From a bacterium (GTDB lineage: Bacteria > Electryoneota > Electryoneia > Electryoneales > Electryoneaceae): 27,087 bases of DNA. Under the pieces are notes generated by a model. The model saw nothing but the letters and a program-made list of their open reading frames with translations. It did not search any database and was not told the DNA's origin. Positions 1 to 8,789 of the stretch are shown in pieces. The position numbers and the translations under genes were made by a program. Each line of letters starts with the position of its first letter. Position 1 is the first letter of the stretch. The DNA lies in assembly GCA_028278125.1 (NCBI GenBank), contig JANQEY010000007.1, forward strand, positions 1 through 27,087. The letters are read 5' to 3'.

Positions 1-52
1 TTCTACTGCTTGTAATAAATTACTGTACCAGTATTGCACCAGTTAAAGAGAT

Positions 53-90
53 AAGGCTTAGGAAGTTTTCCTAAGCCTTTTTTATTTTTG
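53..90 (+). terminator. Intrinsic terminator of a plus-strand unit to the left
   Basis: A perfect 12-bp stem (53-64 with 68-79) and a 3-base loop are followed by a T-rich run (80-89) on the plus strand. No T-run follows on the minus strand, so it best ends a plus-strand transcript entering from outside the window. It lies just past the 3' end of the minus-strand tRNA-Pro and may also protect that end. The gene it serves is not visible in positions 1-52. Confidence 0.8.
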
Positions 91-164
91 TCGGAGCGAC
101 TGGATTTGAACCAGCGACCCCCTGACCCCCAGTCAGGTGCGCTACCGGGCTGCGCCACGCTCCG
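91..164 (-). tRNA. tRNA-Pro (anticodon GGG)
   Basis: Read on the minus strand, this 74-base element has a perfect 7-bp acceptor stem (158-164 pairing with 92-98), a discriminator A at 91, a T-arm with GGTTCAAATCC, and an anticodon stem CCTGA/TCAGG around loop CTGGGGG. That puts GGG at positions 34-36, which reads the proline codon CCC. The 3' CCA is not encoded and must be added by a nucleotidyltransferase. A good sigma70-type promoter lies just upstream, so it is probably transcribed separately from the merR gene. Confidence 0.97.
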
Positions 165-188
165 AAACTTCGTTTTTTCAAGAAAAAG

Positions 189-217
189 AATATAGAAAGA
201 TCGCCTTATAGTATCAA
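189..217 (-). promoter_or_regulatory. Promoter for tRNA-Pro
   Basis: On the minus strand, TTGATA (212-217) and TATATT (189-194) are separated by exactly 17 bases, a near-consensus sigma70-type promoter. The predicted start near 182 leaves a leader of about 18 bases before the tRNA 5' end at 164. It lies between the merR stop and the tRNA, so the tRNA need not depend on readthrough from the long operon. Confidence 0.7.
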
Positions 218-268
218 CTCTCGCTGATCAGTTTAATCCCTGGAGACGTTTAAAGGCTTTAGTTTGCT

Positions 269-628
269 TCAACTTAGAAGATCGAGGATTTCCCGAAGTT
301 CGCTACGAATTTCCTCCACGGGGATAGACTTTTCAGGTTTGGGATCAATTTTGAGATTACCGTTATCGTGCTTTACTTCAACATCCTTCACCGATTCCTT
401 CTGCCGTTGAAGTTCAAGCCTCGCTCCTTCAACCGTAAAACGGTTTTTATGAAGTAGTTGCTGTATCCTGCGCAGGAGATCTATATCGTTTTCACGGTAG
501 GTTCTGCTTCCAGCCCTGTTTTTGCGTGGACGAAGTTGAGGGAATTCCGTTTCCCAGTATCTAAGTACGTGTGGAGCTAGTCCCAATAAATTGCTTACTT
601 CGCTGATACTGTAATACATCTTTTGCAT
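269..628 (-). CDS. MerR-family transcriptional regulator
   Basis: This 119-residue DNA-binding protein has the winged helix-turn-helix of the MerR family near its N-terminus: YSISEVSNLLGL, then LRYWETEFPQL, then SRTYRENDIDLLRRI. The rest is a helical stretch (LLHKNRFTVEGARLELQRQ) and a charged tail. It has no metal-binding cysteines and no long effector domain, so it resembles the short one-domain MerR proteins common in FCB-group genomes, whose ligands are unknown. The ATG at 628 has a GGGA about nine bases upstream. A second in-frame ATG three codons later has weaker SD support. It is the last protein gene of the minus-strand run, 64 bases after the deacetylase gene. Its targets cannot be told from sequence. 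Confidence 0.88.
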   Translation of the reverse strand: MQKMYYSISEVSNLLGLAPHVLRYWETEFPQLRPRKNRAGSRTYRENDIDLLRRIQQLLHKNRFTVEGARLELQRQKESVKDVEVKHDNGNLKIDPKPEKSIPVEEIRSELREILDLLS

Positions 629-692
629 TCATGTATCCCGTTTATCTAATTCGTGCGGCCTCAATGGAAAGTAAAATATCGCCGGAGTAATT

Positions 693-1586
693 TCAACCCA
701 TTGAACTCCAGGGCTTGCGTTGATTTTTGATTGCCTGAACAGCAACCGTTCCCCAGCTTCCCGAGTGGATCACCAGCTGACGGAACCTTTCCAACCGTCC
801 ACCGAAGCCAATACCGCTCAGCTTATGTTTCATAACCAGTGAATTATCACCAAGATATACCGGTTGACGAGGTTGGACAAATATGCCTGGGAGTGGATCA
901 AGGGCAGTATTTTTCCTGATTACGGCAATTCCCTTATACCCAGCTTCTTGAACCAGTTCGAGAACATGACGGTCGTACCAGCCAAAGGGTGGAGAAAACC
1001 ATTTTATCTCTGAACCGGTTATCTCTTCCAGCCTGTAACGGGAATCAACAATTTCAGCGTAACGTTGATGGTGGTCCACCAGGGCAAGATGTTTGTGTGA
1101 AAGACTGTGTGATCCCACTTCATTACCGGCAGCGATCCATTCATTAAGTTCATCCCGGGTCATATGCCGGAATCGTAAACCAAACCTGCCGGAATCCCAG
1201 GTATTTATTCTCCCGATGTAGTTTACAGGAACAAAAGTAGTGGCTGAATAGTTATGCTCAATCAGAACCGGTAAAGCGTTTTCGAAAACACTCTGGTAAC
1301 CATCATCAAAGGTCAGACCGGCTTTTTGGGTGTGAGTATATTGATGCTGATTGTATGAATCCCCGGTTTCATCGTGTAATGAAGAAAGTGATGAAACTGA
1401 ATAGCCCAGCCTGGAGACACTTTCAACCTGGCGTTTAAATCCTGAAGGTGTTGTCCGGGTAATACCAAGCTCGATCTTCGAATCGACCTTGTGGTATAAT
1501 AAAACCGGTGAAGTTGATCTATCAGACACCGGTATGCCCGAATCCACCGGGTCCTCGTTCTGTTTCCGGGAGATTTTCACACTCAT
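693..1586 (-). CDS. Polysaccharide deacetylase (NodB homology domain)
   Basis: The protein carries the carbohydrate esterase 4 (NodB) fold. TFDDG (residues 92-96) supplies the catalytic and metal-binding aspartates, GSHSLSH (158-164) supplies the two metal histidines, and FSPPFGWY (197-204) resembles motif 3. Family members remove N-acetyl groups from peptidoglycan, chitin or exopolysaccharide; the substrate here is unknown. No signal peptide or membrane helix is seen. The start is uncertain. The ATG at 1586 overlaps dut by 65 bases and has no SD. An in-frame GTG at 1547 has GAGG five bases upstream, and another GTG at 1529 leaves an 8-base overlap. The catalytic domain begins after all three. 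Bacillus also has a deacetylase (ylxY) downstream of pnpA, so the location is conserved. Confidence 0.9.
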   Translation of the reverse strand: MSVKISRKQNEDPVDSGIPVSDRSTSPVLLYHKVDSKIELGITRTTPSGFKRQVESVSRLGYSVSSLSSLHDETGDSYNQHQYTHTQKAGLTFDDGYQSVFENALPVLIEHNYSATTFVPVNYIGRINTWDSGRFGLRFRHMTRDELNEWIAAGNEVGSHSLSHKHLALVDHHQRYAEIVDSRYRLEEITGSEIKWFSPPFGWYDRHVLELVQEAGYKGIAVIRKNTALDPLPGIFVQPRQPVYLGDNSLVMKHKLSGIGFGGRLERFRQLVIHSGSWGTVAVQAIKNQRKPWSSMG

Positions 1587-1980
1587 CCCAGTTAATACTT
1601 ACAACAGGGCAGATTACCATCTGCGCTATCCTGTCACCTCTTGATACGGTAAAAGGCTTTTTCGAAATGTTTCCGATGATGATTTTTACTTCGCCGCGGT
1701 AGTCGCTGTCGATGGTTCCCGGACTGTTTGGTATCACAATCCCATGTTTTAACGCCAGCCCACTCCTGGGACGCACCTGTGCCTCATATCCCCGCGGCAC
1801 AGCAATAGCAAAGCCGGTCGGAATAGCCAAAGTATCTCCCGGTAGAATAACAATATCGTTTTCAACAGCGGCATATATATCCATCCCGGACGCATCCTCT
1901 GACATAGCTTTTGGAAGTGGAATATCCGATGTTTTTTCTGCGTCCAGGCGGTTAATGGCAACCTTGAGGTTTGTAATCAT
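1522..1980 (-). CDS. dut: Deoxyuridine 5'-triphosphate nucleotidohydrolase (dUTPase)
   Basis: This enzyme hydrolyses dUTP to dUMP and pyrophosphate, keeping uracil out of DNA and feeding thymidylate synthesis. At 152 residues it is a normal-length trimeric dUTPase with all five motifs in order: DASGMDIYA (29-37), VPRGYEAQV, RPRSGLALKHGI, GTIDSDYRGEVK (88-99, with catalytic Asp91), RGDRIAQ (114-120), and the C-terminal RGPGGFGHTG lid arm. The ATG start has GGGA about eight bases upstream. It follows the aminotransferase gene after a 110-base gap that contains a hairpin, and its end overlaps the deacetylase gene. dut close to an M16 peptidase and pnp is also a known arrangement in clostridia. 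Confidence 0.97.
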   Translation of the reverse strand: MITNLKVAINRLDAEKTSDIPLPKAMSEDASGMDIYAAVENDIVILPGDTLAIPTGFAIAVPRGYEAQVRPRSGLALKHGIVIPNSPGTIDSDYRGEVKIIIGNISKKPFTVSRGDRIAQMVICPVVSINWDECENLPETERGPGGFGHTGV

Positions 1981-2005
1981 GAAGAAATTCCCGTTTTCAA
2001 CAATT

Positions 2006-2029
2006 TAACCCGGACATAAATCCGGGTTA
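2006..2029 (-). repeat. Intergenic hairpin between aminotransferase and dut genes
   Basis: A 9-bp perfect stem (2006-2014 with 2021-2029) encloses a 6-base loop. It lacks a T-run on either strand, so it is not a standard intrinsic terminator. On the minus strand it falls between the aminotransferase stop and the dut start and could act as an RNA processing or stability element. Function is inferred only from position. Confidence 0.4.
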
Positions 2030-2090
2030 TTCAAACTAATCAAAAATCAAGCATATAAGAGAAATACATCTGCAAATACTACCGGAATAT

Positions 2091-3290
2091 TTACCGGTTC
2101 ATATACCTGTAATGGTATTCCTCAACGGCTTTATATGCTTTTTCCAGGACATTTTCTGGCGGCAGGAAAACAATCCGGAAGTGTTTAGTACCCGGAACCT
2201 GTCCGAATCCACTTCCCGGAACCACAACAACACCGGTTTCCCTGATCAAACCTTTAACCCACTCCTCGTCTTCACCGTCCATATGAATCTGCGGGAAGGC
2301 GTAAAAGGCGCCACCGGGACTGACACATGAGATACCATCAATTGCGTTCATCATCTCAACTGTGATATTACGCCTGCTGGTAAGCTTCTCGATCATTTCA
2401 TCCAGGTGACCCTGGTTACCCTCAAGCGCCGGTTCGATTGCGAACTGCAATGGATGGTTGGCACATAAACGAGCACGGAGGATTTTGTTAATAGCCTCGA
2501 TATACTCGCATAAAACAGACTTGTCACCGCTGACAATACCCCATCCAATCCTGAGACCCGGACCGAGATAGTTTTTCGACAACCCGTTGAAGGTGATCAT
2601 GGGGACTTCACTATCAAGTGAAGCGAGTGAAACATGCTGACCACCGTCAAAAAGCTGCTTGTCATAAATCTCATCGGCGAAAATGACGATGTTATTCTCT
2701 TTCGCCAGCCTGATCAGGTCCCTCAGCAACTCCTCGGAACAATTTGAACCCGTTGGATTATTGGGATTGATAATGACTATCGCGCGTGTCTTATCGTTAA
2801 TCTTTGACTTGATGTCTTCAAGGTCGGGTTGCCAGCCGTTGGATTCATCGAGGTAATATGGATTCTCTTCGGCTTCCAGCTTGGCTATGACCGCGGTATA
2901 AAGCGGATATCCTGGCGATGGAGTCAGGACATTTTCACCGGCATTTACTAGTGCCGTCAAACAGATCTCGATAGCTTCGCTGGCACCCGTAGTTATAAAA
3001 ATATCATGGGGATTTTTAATACCCTTGTTATCAGCATACCGTTCGATTGCTTTCAACGCCGGGCCGATCCCGGACGATGGTGAATAACCGTTATAGTTAT
3101 CCTGCATCGCTTTATAGGTAGCCTCTACAATGTGATCGGGAGTTTTAAAATCATACTGGTTGGGATCACCGATATTGAGGTAAAGCATCTCTTTACCGGT
3201 TTTTGCCACCTCGTTAGCCAGTACTACAATATCACGAACCGCGTACTTGATGTTTTCAGTTCGAACCGCCGGTTGAATCAAAGAGCTCAT
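2091..3290 (-). CDS. Class I/II PLP-dependent aminotransferase, alanine-aminotransferase-like
   Basis: This 399-residue fold-type I aminotransferase has the PLP-binding pattern of the class: TTGASEAI (100-107), NPNNPTG (175-181), ADEIYD (205-210, Asp contacting the pyridine nitrogen), GLSKNY with the Schiff-base Lys239, and GPGLRIGW (243-250). Length and the N-terminal region (LNIGDPNQYDFKTP) resemble AlaA/AlaT-type glutamate-pyruvate transaminases. Aspartate or other 2-oxo acid specificities remain possible. The ATG at 3290 is preceded by AGGGGA nine bases upstream. It sits 25 bases after the M16 peptidase gene, so it is probably in the same transcript, although an amino-acid enzyme has no obvious role in that operon. 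Confidence 0.93.
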   Translation of the reverse strand: MSSLIQPAVRTENIKYAVRDIVVLANEVAKTGKEMLYLNIGDPNQYDFKTPDHIVEATYKAMQDNYNGYSPSSGIGPALKAIERYADNKGIKNPHDIFITTGASEAIEICLTALVNAGENVLTPSPGYPLYTAVIAKLEAEENPYYLDESNGWQPDLEDIKSKINDKTRAIVIINPNNPTGSNCSEELLRDLIRLAKENNIVIFADEIYDKQLFDGGQHVSLASLDSEVPMITFNGLSKNYLGPGLRIGWGIVSGDKSVLCEYIEAINKILRARLCANHPLQFAIEPALEGNQGHLDEMIEKLTSRRNITVEMMNAIDGISCVSPGGAFYAFPQIHMDGEDEEWVKGLIRETGVVVVPGSGFGQVPGTKHFRIVFLPPENVLEKAYKAVEEYHYRYMNR

Positions 3291-3315
3291 GAATATTTTC
3301 CCCTATAACTTCCCT

Positions 3316-4593
3316 TTATTTACTGTTACTGTTGGACGGTAACAAGTAAGACGCATATAAACCATTACCAAAGAAATCTGAAGCAACCTTTTGAATGTCT
3401 TCAGCCGTTACCGAATCGATATGTACCAGGAGGTCATCTATAGGCATGTATTCACCCAGGTATATTTCCATCCGTGCCAGCCTGTTCATCCTGCTGGCAA
3501 CACTCTCCAGCCCAAGCATCAAACCACCTTTAAGCTGGGTTTTTACCCTGGCAAGCTCAGATTTACTTAACGGTTTATTAATCAGTTTATCAATTTCCTT
3601 CCTGATCAGGTCAACCGCCCTGGGTACATGTTTTTCCTCTGTCCCTGCGTAAATACCAAACATACCGGTATCGGAATATGCTTCGTGAAAGGAATAGATG
3701 CTGTATGCCAGGCCGTTACGTTCCCTGATACGCTGGAATAGACGAGACGACATTCCTGCACCCAGAACAGTATTCATCAGCAGGAAAGAGAACCTGCGCG
3801 GATCACTGAAACTGATTCCACGGGTTCCCAGGCAGAGATGCGCCTGCATTATTTCTTTTTTACGCGTAAAATCTTCGACAGTGGGATCAATTCCCTTGAA
3901 TTTTTTACGTTTTTTAGCATTGCTTGATGGAAGATTGAGTTTTTTCTCCACCAACTTTACCAGCTTATCGTGGTCTACCCTGCCGGCGGCTGCAATAACC
4001 AGTTTACCGGGAGTATAACGTTCAGCCCAGTACTCCTGGACTTCTTTACGAGAGAAAGATGCTACTGATTTCTTCGATCCCAGGATAGGTCTTCCCAAAC
4101 TGTTTTTCGGGAACAACCTCGCCGCGAAATCTTCATGTATAACATCTTCGGGAGTATCTTCACTGGTGGAAATTTCTTCCAGCACCACCCCCTGTTCCCT
4201 CCGTATTTCTTTTTCCAGGAATTTGGAATTGCTGGCCATATCGCAAAGAACGTCTACTGCAAGCAGCAGACGTTCATCAAGCAAATGAGCATAATAAGCA
4301 GTAATTTCTTTGGTTGTAAACGCATTTAAATGTCCGCCCACATGCTCGATTTCGCTGGCAATACTCAAGGCACTTCTCTTTTTAGTACCCTTGAACATCA
4401 TGTGCTCGAGAAAATGGCTCAGCCCGGCTTGCCGCTGGTTTTCATCTCGAGAACCAACAACAAACCAGAGCCCTACGGCAACTGAACGGACATTTTCCAT
4501 ATACTCGGTTATGATACGTGTACCGTTATCCATAACCGTGCATTTATAAGGATTACCGGTTATCTGACTGTTAATCACCACTTGATTTCCCAT
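3316..4593 (-). CDS. M16 family zinc metallopeptidase (processing-peptidase type)
   Basis: This 425-residue protein has the inverted zinc motif HFLEH (His60, catalytic Glu63, His64) and the third ligand Glu140 exactly 76 residues on, inside an EQGVVLEE segment. These are hallmarks of M16B peptidases such as Bacillus MlpA/YmxG and the mitochondrial processing peptidase beta subunit. The C-terminal half is the usual inactive-like second domain, including the RxRNGLAYS segment. No signal peptide is present, so it may be cytoplasmic. The ATG at 4593 has only a weak SD. Its position right after pnp (36-base gap) repeats the pnp-M16 pairing known from Firmicutes. The physiological substrate is unknown; peptide turnover or processing is the family expectation. 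Confidence 0.95.
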   Translation of the reverse strand: MGNQVVINSQITGNPYKCTVMDNGTRIITEYMENVRSVAVGLWFVVGSRDENQRQAGLSHFLEHMMFKGTKKRSALSIASEIEHVGGHLNAFTTKEITAYYAHLLDERLLLAVDVLCDMASNSKFLEKEIRREQGVVLEEISTSEDTPEDVIHEDFAARLFPKNSLGRPILGSKKSVASFSRKEVQEYWAERYTPGKLVIAAAGRVDHDKLVKLVEKKLNLPSSNAKKRKKFKGIDPTVEDFTRKKEIMQAHLCLGTRGISFSDPRRFSFLLMNTVLGAGMSSRLFQRIRERNGLAYSIYSFHEAYSDTGMFGIYAGTEEKHVPRAVDLIRKEIDKLINKPLSKSELARVKTQLKGGLMLGLESVASRMNRLARMEIYLGEYMPIDDLLVHIDSVTAEDIQKVASDFFGNGLYASYLLPSNSNSK

Positions 4594-4629
4594 TCTTATT
4601 AATCGATAACCTGCTTATTATTCGGCAAT

Positions 4630-6804
4630 TTACCTTCTTGGGCCGCGTCCACCCGGTTTTTTATGAGGGGGACGTCCACTGCCATTTCCGCTTCTGCGGG
4701 TCGGTTTACGTTCCGTATACCCCTCGGGACGAGGTAGCAGTGCCTTGCGGGACAAGTCAAGTTTACCCTGGTCAGTTATATGTACCAGCTTTACCTTGAC
4801 TGAATCACCAACTTTCACAACATCCTCAACCTTGTTTACACGATGCCATTCCAGTTCTGAAATATGGAGTAATCCCTCTTTACCCGGGAAAATTTCACAG
4901 AATGCACCAAAGTCAGTTATTTTCATAACTTTAGCGTCATATTCTGATCCGATTTCCGGCGGTTGAGTCATCATGCGGATTACATCCTGGGCATTGGTGG
5001 TATCTTCATCAGTGGTTGAAGAAATTGTGATCATACCGTCATCATCAATTTCGATATTGACATTGAACTCATCCTGCAGCTTACGGATCTGGCGACCACC
5101 GGGTCCTATAATCAGTCCTATATCCTCGGGATCAACCTGGATATGAGAGATTCTAGGCGCATATTTTGAGAGTGTATCACGGTGAGTCGGCAGAGCCTCG
5201 TTCATGATTCCCAGGATATGCTCACGTCCTTCTTTAGCCTGTGCAAGGGCTTCAGCCATAATCTGCTTGGATAATCCCTTGATCTTGATGTCCATCTGGA
5301 AAGCGTTGATGCCCTTACTGGATCCGGCAACTTTAAAATCCATGTCGCCAAGGTGATCTTCATCGCCGAGGATATCAGAAAGGATTACATAATCATCACC
5401 TTCCTTGATAAGACCCATAGCGATTCCAGCCACCGGTGACTTCAGAGGTACACCGGCATCCATGGCGCTCAATGATGCAGAGCATACTGTAGCCATAGAT
5501 GATGAACCGTTTGATTCTAGGACTTCACTGACTATTCTAACCGTGTATGGGAACTCATCCCATGGTGGAAGAACAGCCTTGATAGCCCTGTTGGCAAGGT
5601 GACCGTGTCCTTCTTCCCTGCGACCCGGTGAAAGATTTCGCTTTACTTCACCGGTACAGAATGGCGGGAAGTTGTAATGGAGCATAAATGTTTTCCAATA
5701 ATTCCCTTCCAGGTCATCGATGCGCTGTTCATCCATCTTTGCACCCAGGGTACAGGTTCCCAGTGATTGAGTCTGGCCACGGGTAAACAGTGCTGACCCA
5801 TGTACTCTTGGAAGTAAACCTGCTTCAATAGTAATCTGGCGGACATCTTTTAAGCCTCTTCCGTCAAGACGCACTTTCTTGTCAAGAACCATTTTCCTCA
5901 TTGTATCCTTGACCTGGTTTTCCAGCGCCCAGCCGATCTGTTTTTCCTGCTCAGGAAACTCTTCAGCAAGCTGTTCGCGAAGTTCTGTCTTTAATTCCTT
6001 CTGAGCTTTTTTACGTTCGGCTTTATCTGCAATAGCAACCAGTTCAGCGACTTTTTTATCCGTTGCCTTGATAACCGCTTCCTGGACTTCATCGCTAACA
6101 ACAAAAGGTGTCCATTCACGTTTTTCAACACCAATTGCTTCAACAAATTCATACTGTAATTTGATAATTCCCTTGATTGCTTCGTGGGCGAATTCAATGG
6201 CTTCGATGAATACACTTTCGTCTACTTCCTGCGCCTCACCTTCAACCATTGCAATGGCGTCACTTGTGCCGGCAACCAGGATATCAAGGTCACACTCTTC
6301 AAGCTGCTGGATCGTCGGGTTCAGTACCAGTTCGCCATTTATACGTCCAACCTTGACTGTCGCGACAGCTTCATCAAATGGAATATCTGAAGTAACCAGG
6401 GCTGTCGAAGCACCGATTACACTTAGAATGTCACCATCATTTTCACCATCATGGGAAAGCACAGATATCAATACCTGTGTTTCGTGATAATATCCTTTGG
6501 GGAAAAGTGGTCTTAATGGACGGTCTGTCAGTCTTGCTGTCAGTATTTCCTTGGTATGCGGACGGCCTTCACGTTTGAAAAATCCGCCTGGAATCCTTCC
6601 CACGGCATACATTTTCTCACGGTAATCTACCGTCAATGGGAAAAAGTCTGTATTCTCACCCATTTCACGATTGGAAACTGCTGTAGCAAGAATTACAGTA
6701 TCCCCGTATTTTATCCAGGCAGCACCATCAGCCTGCTTAGCTACTTTCCCTACTTCGATGGAGAGAGTTCTTCCACCCAGCTCCATCTCTTTCTTTAAAT
6801 GCAT
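4630..6804 (-). CDS. pnp: Polyribonucleotide nucleotidyltransferase (PNPase)
   Basis: PNPase degrades RNA 3' to 5' using phosphate and can also add 3' tails. The 724-residue product has the standard layout: first RNase PH domain (about 5-140), helical linker (about 235-305), second RNase PH domain (about 310-535) with GSSSMATVC and GDEDHLGDMDFKVAG at the catalytic site, KH domain with IIGPGGRQI (565-573), and an S1 domain (about 618-688). A basic Arg/Gly/Pro tail follows (700-724), suited to RNA contact. I chose the ATG at 6804 because GGAGGA lies four to five bases upstream and the sequence then matches the family start. A reading from an ATG at 6828 adds eight unlikely residues. It lies 45 bases downstream of rpsO, the classical rpsO-pnp pair. 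Confidence 0.98.
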   Translation of the reverse strand: MHLKKEMELGGRTLSIEVGKVAKQADGAAWIKYGDTVILATAVSNREMGENTDFFPLTVDYREKMYAVGRIPGGFFKREGRPHTKEILTARLTDRPLRPLFPKGYYHETQVLISVLSHDGENDGDILSVIGASTALVTSDIPFDEAVATVKVGRINGELVLNPTIQQLEECDLDILVAGTSDAIAMVEGEAQEVDESVFIEAIEFAHEAIKGIIKLQYEFVEAIGVEKREWTPFVVSDEVQEAVIKATDKKVAELVAIADKAERKKAQKELKTELREQLAEEFPEQEKQIGWALENQVKDTMRKMVLDKKVRLDGRGLKDVRQITIEAGLLPRVHGSALFTRGQTQSLGTCTLGAKMDEQRIDDLEGNYWKTFMLHYNFPPFCTGEVKRNLSPGRREEGHGHLANRAIKAVLPPWDEFPYTVRIVSEVLESNGSSSMATVCSASLSAMDAGVPLKSPVAGIAMGLIKEGDDYVILSDILGDEDHLGDMDFKVAGSSKGINAFQMDIKIKGLSKQIMAEALAQAKEGREHILGIMNEALPTHRDTLSKYAPRISHIQVDPEDIGLIIGPGGRQIRKLQDEFNVNIEIDDDGMITISSTTDEDTTNAQDVIRMMTQPPEIGSEYDAKVMKITDFGAFCEIFPGKEGLLHISELEWHRVNKVEDVVKVGDSVKVKLVHITDQGKLDLSRKALLPRPEGYTERKPTRRSGNGSGRPPHKKPGGRGPRR

Positions 6805-6849
6805 TATTCCTCCAGCGCCAACTACCATGCATGGTAAATTGGCGGTTCT

Positions 6850-7119
6850 CTATCGGCGTATTCCGAGTTCTTTGATTAATTCCCTGTACTTCACGATGTC
6901 TTTCTTCTTGAGATAATCGAGCAGACGACGACGTTTACCGACCATCTGCAAGAGGCCTCGACGTGAGTGATGATCTTTTTTATGAAGACGGAAATGTTCC
7001 GTCAGTTCATTGATACGAGCCGTAAGGAGTGCAATCTGAACTTCCGTACGACCGGTATCGGTTTCATTCACTCCGAATTTTTTAATGATCTCCTCTTTGA
7101 CTTCTTTCGTCAATGGCAT
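6850..7119 (-). CDS. rpsO: 30S ribosomal protein S15
   Basis: S15 binds 16S rRNA helices 20 to 22 early in 30S assembly and contributes to bridge B4. At 89 residues it has the exact usual length and signature, including [18 protein letters not shown] and [12 protein letters not shown], followed by a basic [10 protein letters not shown] segment. The ATG is preceded by AAGGAG about ten bases upstream. The gene lies between ribF and pnp. In E. coli, S15 represses its own mRNA through a leader pseudoknot. The 45-base ribF-rpsO gap is short, and no such structure could be recognised by eye. Confidence 0.99.
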   Translation of the reverse strand: MPLTKEVKEEIIKKFGVNETDTGRTEVQIALLTARINELTEHFRLHKKDHHSRRGLLQMVGKRRRLLDYLKKKDIVKYRELIKELGIRR

Positions 7120-7164
7120 TTTTTGTTTCTCCTTAAGGTATATGTTAAATGTTTTGTTTTCTCT

Positions 7165-8103
7165 TTAGCAAACTACTGAATTTCTTACGTTTTCAACGTC
7201 AATTTTTAATTGTTTTATTAAATCTTCTCTTGAAGAATACTTCTCCTGCTTCCGTAAAAATTCAAGCCACTCTACAATTATAGTTTTTCCATACAGGTCG
7301 ATTTCAGTATCGATAAGGTGTACTTCAATCCGGATTTTCTCATCATCAGTAAATGTCAAATTAGTTCCAATTGAACCTGCCCCGGCGTAAATCTTGCCAT
7401 CTGCATGAACTCTTACCGAGTAGACACCTTCGGCTGGAATCAACTGCGCCGGATCTATCGGTTCAATATTCGCGGTGGGGTATCCAAGTTCTCTTCCGCG
7501 ACTGTTACCTTTTACAACATTGCCGATAATCCTGTAAGGGCTTCCCAGGTAATCATTGGCGATATCCAACTGTCCATCATGCAACGCGTTCCTGATCTTT
7601 GTACTGCTGATCGCCACCCCGGATAGCGTATGAGCATCAATAATCTCCAGCTCGAAATTACACTCCTCCGATTTTTTGGCCAGGAACTCTATATCACCTT
7701 CTCTATTGCGACCAAACGAATGATTATAACCAACCACCAGTTTGTTCATCCCGATAGAATCGATCAGGATTTCATGCAGGAACCGCTCAGCCGTGATCGA
7801 AGCAAACTCGATGTTAAAGGGTATAACAATTACTCTCTCGATCCCAAGTTTTTCCAGTTTCCTTACTTTCTCGACTATTGGTGTGATAATAGATATCTTT
7901 TTCGCTTTATTCTTCAGAATCTGCTGCGGATGTGGATCAAATGTCACAACCGTAGGTTTTTCACGATCGACAAGCCTGTTCAAAATCTGTTGATGTCCTA
8001 CATGGACACCATCAAACGTGCCAATTGTCAGGGCTGCGTTTTTTACTCTTGGGATTAAATCCATTCCAAGCTGATAAACTTCTATTTTTTTTGATTTTTC
8101 CAT
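7165..8103 (-). CDS. ribF: Bifunctional riboflavin kinase / FAD synthetase
   Basis: This enzyme makes FMN from riboflavin and then FAD from FMN, in the cytoplasm. The 312-residue protein has the N-terminal nucleotidyltransferase domain, with the GTFDGVHVGH signature (28-37) and GYNHSFGRNREGD, then ISSTKIR. The C-terminal riboflavin kinase domain has NSRGRELGYPTANI and AEGVYSV. The ATG at 8103 overlaps the end of truB by 22 bases, which suggests translational coupling; an AAGAAG run lies just upstream. ribF between truB and rpsO is the same order as in Bacillus (truB-ribC-rpsO). Confidence 0.97.
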   Translation of the reverse strand: MEKSKKIEVYQLGMDLIPRVKNAALTIGTFDGVHVGHQQILNRLVDREKPTVVTFDPHPQQILKNKAKKISIITPIVEKVRKLEKLGIERVIVIPFNIEFASITAERFLHEILIDSIGMNKLVVGYNHSFGRNREGDIEFLAKKSEECNFELEIIDAHTLSGVAISSTKIRNALHDGQLDIANDYLGSPYRIIGNVVKGNSRGRELGYPTANIEPIDPAQLIPAEGVYSVRVHADGKIYAGAGSIGTNLTFTDDEKIRIEVHLIDTEIDLYGKTIIVEWLEFLRKQEKYSSREDLIKQLKIDVENVRNSVVC

Positions 8104-8789
8104 TCTTCTTCTAGTTGCTCCAGGGTTAATGCGTCATCTACGCTGTATTCTCCCACCCCTGTTCTTCTAAGCTCGGACAGTAAGACCGGGAGTCCAAGAA
8201 AAATTCCCAGGTCATGCGCGATTGACCGCACATAAAGACCGCCAGCTCCCGAAACTTCAATTTCTACCGTATTACTTTCTGTATCATAATTCAGCAAATT
8301 CAAACTGTTTATTTTTACCGGCCTTGGTTCACGTTCAATCCACCAACCTTTTCGCGCCAAGCTGTATAACTTATGCCCCTCACGTTTTATCGCTGCATAC
8401 ATCGGTGGAACCTGTGTTCCGGAATTTCTTATAAATTCAAGACCTTCTACAATCCTGCTTTCTTCGAAAACCGGTGGATCAACATTTATAGTCCAGGGTG
8501 CATCAGCATCCCATGTTAAACTGCAGGCTCCCAGTTTTAACATCCCTTTATAGGATTTATCACCTTCCAACCCTGCACTTAAGAACTTGGTCTGTTTCCC
8601 TAATGCTACAACGAGCAACCCGGTTGCCATTGGATCCAGTGAACCTGCATGACCCGCGCGCTTAATGCCTGTAATAGAACGTATTTTAGCTACAACGTCG
8701 AATGATGTCCATTTCGAAGGTTTATCAACCAGGACACGCCATCCATTTTCAAACTGAATTATTCCCCTGCTATTAATGATTCCCTGCAC
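8082..8789 (-). CDS. truB: tRNA pseudouridine(55) synthase
   Basis: TruB isomerises U55 in the T-loop of tRNAs to pseudouridine. The 235-residue protein shows LVDKPSKWTSFDVV near the N-terminus and HAGSLDPMATGLLVVALG (47-64), where Asp52 is the catalytic aspartate. The later motifs GGLYVRSIAHDLG and LRRTGVG are also present. It lacks the long C-terminal PUA region of E. coli TruB, as many shorter homologues do. The first codon is GTG at 8789, overlapping the nrnA end by 31 bases with no clear SD. No better in-frame ATG precedes the conserved region, so translation probably depends on coupling to nrnA. Confidence 0.96.
   Translation of the reverse strand: MQGIINSRGIIQFENGWRVLVDKPSKWTSFDVVAKIRSITGIKRAGHAGSLDPMATGLLVVALGKQTKFLSAGLEGDKSYKGMLKLGACSLTWDADAPWTINVDPPVFEESRIVEGLEFIRNSGTQVPPMYAAIKREGHKLYSLARKGWWIEREPRPVKINSLNLLNYDTESNTVEIEVSGAGGLYVRSIAHDLGIFLGLPVLLSELRRTGVGEYSVDDALTLEQLEEEWKNQKK

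Noticed and set aside
91..164. tRNA-Pro as an attachment site of an integrated element
   Set aside because: No integrase gene, no direct repeat of the tRNA 3' end and no accessory genes next to it are present in the window.
6068..6487. A 139-codon Ser/Thr-rich plus-strand frame
   Set aside because: It is antisense to the pnp coding region, with composition expected from the complement of that gene.
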